Shown here in pieces: positions 49,787 through 52,300 of a stretch of 52,300 nt of DNA; the first letter of the stretch is position 1; the number at the start of each line of letters is the position of its first letter. The translations under genes were made by a program, and so were the position numbers. The notes beneath the pieces are model-generated. The model made no database searches. It saw nothing but the letters and a program-made list of their open reading frames with translations, and was not told where the DNA came from. The DNA comes from JABAAI01 sp965242745 (GTDB lineage: Bacteria; Spirochaetota; Leptospiria; Leptospirales; Leptonemataceae), in contig CBDETG010000022.1 in the NCBI GenBank assembly GCA_965242745.1, forward strand, positions 1 to 52,300, read 5' to 3'.

Positions 49787-52300
49787 ATGAAACACAGCTT
49801 AGTTTCTTGTCTCTTCTTAGCGGGTATTCTTTCGCTTAGCGCCCAGTGCGGCTACATCAACCCCGGCCTCTGCGGCGGTGACCAGTTTGCAAACCCAGAC
49901 TATAAATGCCTGCCCTTCGCCGTCCAAAATCTGCGAAGGGAAATGGACCCCGCCCATCCCACCAACCCCAAAAAGTTCTTCCTTAAATGGGACGCAGCGC
50001 CGGGCGGTTATGAATACATAAAAAGGTATAAATCGAGAAGGGCACTGCAAGCTTCACGGGTGCAGAGGTCCAATGGCAAGGCGACGAGACGATGGCCGAG
50101 AGCCGAGGCCCCAGCATGCCCATGGACATGGACGATGCCTCCACCGAGTTTTACTATTATTTTCGTGTCATCGCCTGCAGCGCCTACGGCTGCGGGCAGG
50201 CCAGCGAGCCCCTCGAGATGCTGCTCGGCCACGCCCCGCCTGAGCTGAGCGGCGTCCAAGTCAATGGCCAAAAGCTCTTCAGCTCTGCCGCCGAGCTCAA
50301 GACCAACGATTATCGCATCACATGGGAGCACTCGCCCGATGTCGATGGCAACGCAGAGCGCATTTTCTACCAGTTCCAAGACAGCGCAGACGACCCAGTT
50401 TCTACCATAGAAGAAGGACTGCAAATCCAGCGCAGCGAAAACCCCTACGGCTACACCTACCAGAATTTCCTGCGCACCTGCGAGCGCACGCCCAAAGAAA
50501 GCGCTTGTGGCCCGTGGTCCATGCCCTTCCAAGTTGCTGTTGACCTGCCTGCGCCCCTCGCTGAAAACTTGACGCTGGCTTCTGCCGAGTGGCAGCAGGA
50601 AGGCAAGCACGTAGCCTACGATCACGCCTACACGCTGGCCATGTCTGCGCCTGCCCCGCTGCAAAAGCATGTCGCCAGCTACGAGCTGCAGGAGCGCATC
50701 AGCGGTGACTCTGGTGAGAGCTGGAGTCCGTGGTCCACCGTGCCCGCCGTCTCAGGCGCCCGCCACGCCTTTACTAGCAAGCAGGATGGCGACTACGGCT
50801 ACAGCTTGCGCTTCTGTCCCGCAGGCGACGATGCCCGTTGCAGCGCATGGAGCGGTGCTGTCCTGAGCCTCAGCGTGCTTAGCATCCCCCCACCCCCGCC
50901 CGCCGCCTTCCAGAGCGATGAGCCCGACCCCACCACCTCCTACGATGGCATCTATCGTCTGGTCTGGGAAGCCCCCGATGGCGCGCCCCCAGACACCTAC
51001 TACGTGCTAAACCAGACCCAGCGCCTAAGCGGCCTCACCTATTCTCCTGATCCCGCAACACCCACCGCCGAGCCGCAAACTTTTTCCTATGAATTGCAGC
51101 TCTGCCTCGATCATCCCGAGGAGGGGGAGCCCCCCATCTGCAGCGAGCCTGTCAGCTACGACATCATCGTCCAGCGGCTTGCCGCGCCCCGCCGCCTTTG
51201 CTGCGAATTCCAACAACCGCTACTTTGGCCAGCCCTACAGGCTCAGCTGGGATCGGGTCACGGGCGCTGTAGAATACAGGTTTGATGGCAGCGCAAGCGA
51301 CGCAGGCTGCGCCCGCCTTGCCCCGCAGGCGCAGGATGCGCTTGAAAAGCAGAGCATGGACGTGATGCCAGAATACGGCCAAAGCGACAGGACCTGCACA
51401 TACAAAATCCAGGCCTGTCCTGGCAGTGAGGCTGCGCTCGTCTGCAGCGAGTGGAGCCCCGATGTGAGCATCGCCTACAAGCCCCTCGGCGTGCCCGTGC
51501 TCACGCACAGCCAGAGCGGGCAACACGGCGACAAATCCTACGACGGCAAGTATTTTCTGAGCTGGCCGAACATAGATGGCGCCGCCCGCTACCAGTTTGA
51601 AGAAAAGGCTGGCAGCGCCACGCAGCACGAGCTCGACACGCCCAGATATCCCAAGTCCACTTTGACAAACAACAAGCTGGGCGCCTACGCCTACATGGTC
51701 CGTGCCTGCTCGCAGACGGAGGAAGCCGATCCCAGCGATGCCAGCTGCGGCGCATGGTCGGCTTCTTACAGCGTGAGCGTGGAGGCCCTGCCCGTGCCGA
51801 AGGATTTTGCTATCAGCCTTGATCCAAATGACGTATCCCAGTCCGAGAAAGAGCGCACCTCCTACAACGCAACGGCGGGCTTTAGCTGGTCTGCGGTGCC
51901 TGGCGCCAAGTCGTATATAGTAGAAGAAAGTTCCGATGATGGCGCAAACTGGGCTAAAGCTGCGGGTGTGGATGCGCCTGCGCTCAGCGCCAGCATCACG
52001 AGGAGCCTGCCTGCCAGCGGCACCGACAGCTATATTTACAGAATTAAGGCCTGCACGCTCGCTGGCGGCGGTGGCCCCTGCAGCTCGCCTACGGCTGATG
52101 CCGATCTGCTCAAGCTCCACTTTCGCAGTAGCCTCAGCCAGCCCGCCGGCTTTGCGCTTTCCACAAAGAGCCTTTTCGTAGGCCAGCCCTACGACATCAG
52201 CTGGGCAAGCGTGACGGACACGCAGCGCTACGAGCTGGCCCGCTGCGAGGGCTCCTGCGATAGCGACGAAAACTGGAATACAATAGAAGAAAGACTGACA
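49787..52300 (+). CDS. Large secreted fibronectin III-like repeat protein (3' end outside window)
   Basis: Starts at ATG 49787 with AGGAGG 7 bases upstream; the signal peptide is MKHSLVSCLFLAGILSLSA. The mature part is a series of about 100-residue beta-sandwich modules, each with a pattern like YRLxWxxxxGAxxYxxE and a late C-x(4-12)-C pair, often followed by W (RVIACSAYGCG, RTCERTPKESACGPW, RFCPAGDDARCSAW, QACPGSEAALVCSEW, RACSQTEE..CGAW); at least seven modules are visible. The frame changes twice: one base is missing near 50030..50032 (A3) and one is extra in C4 at 51187..51190. Correcting both gives one open frame to the window end. The composition is far richer in GC than the neighbourhood. 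Probably a surface adhesin-like protein under phase-variable expression. Confidence 0.7.

Noticed and set aside
51164..52120. 318-codon minus-strand frame in the GC-rich gene
   Set aside because: Long antisense frames are expected in GC-rich coding DNA; the plus-strand FnIII modules with cysteine pairs are far more convincing.

Overview
The window most likely comes from a spirochaete (Spirochaetota). The evidence is a 900-residue SpiroCoCo-like coiled-coil protein, a 23S rRNA gene standing alone (no 16S or 5S beside it), spirochaete-style housekeeping neighbours (ftsQ-ftsA-ftsZ, metH, coaD, dgt) and many lipoprotein, coiled-coil and surface proteins. The genus cannot be fixed from the sequence alone.

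Layout. (1) 0-14.2 kb is an accessory region built around the solitary 23S rRNA (minus strand, 1672..4640), whose ends form a perfect 23-bp stem. On both sides of it, pointing outward in opposite directions, lie paralogous sets: MORN-variant/YwqK-like lipoproteins (882..1454 minus; 6438..8297 plus) and small membrane coiled-coil proteins. On the plus side the coiled-coil genes have expanded into 15 consecutive head-to-tail copies (8474..13434), followed by two decayed copies. The copies are mosaics: N-terminus, membrane segment and C-terminal tail are reassorted between neighbours, and three consecutive copies encode identical proteins. This array is the best candidate for an undescribed system. 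(2) 14.2-40.3 kb is mostly housekeeping: coaD, a LamG-domain exported protein, the SpiroCoCo-like protein, a Bfd-type ferredoxin with a possible Fur-like operator, a ketosynthase / 7TM-Fis regulator / flavin halogenase / alkyl-DNA methyltransferase operon, an HATPase protein, an acyl-CoA dehydrogenase, an orphan ExbB-like channel, a DCC-domain membrane protein, an SpsF/SpsG pair for nucleotide-sugar metabolism, ftsQAZ, metH and a metallophosphoesterase. (3) 40-47.5 kb has small membrane proteins, a transposase remnant and a minus-strand operon bufA-bufB-rpiA-methyltransferase-dgt. bufA/bufB look like a bufferin-type (DUF2282 + MNIO/DUF692) copper RiPP system. (4) 47.6-52.3 kb has a complete IS1595-family element with perfect ends and target duplication. 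It sits next to two arrays of 16-17-bp repeats, each just downstream of a near-perfect sigma70 promoter. These lead through a C28 homopolymer into a large, GC-rich, secreted fibronectin-III-type surface protein that runs off the window.

Several reading frames in 39-52 kb are broken by single-base changes, mostly in short homopolymers (metallophosphoesterase, 42.8-kb gene, methyltransferase, rpiA, bufB, surface protein). In most cases one extra base restores a canonical protein when removed. This is either assembly error or real homopolymer instability, and it must be resolved before calling these genes dead.
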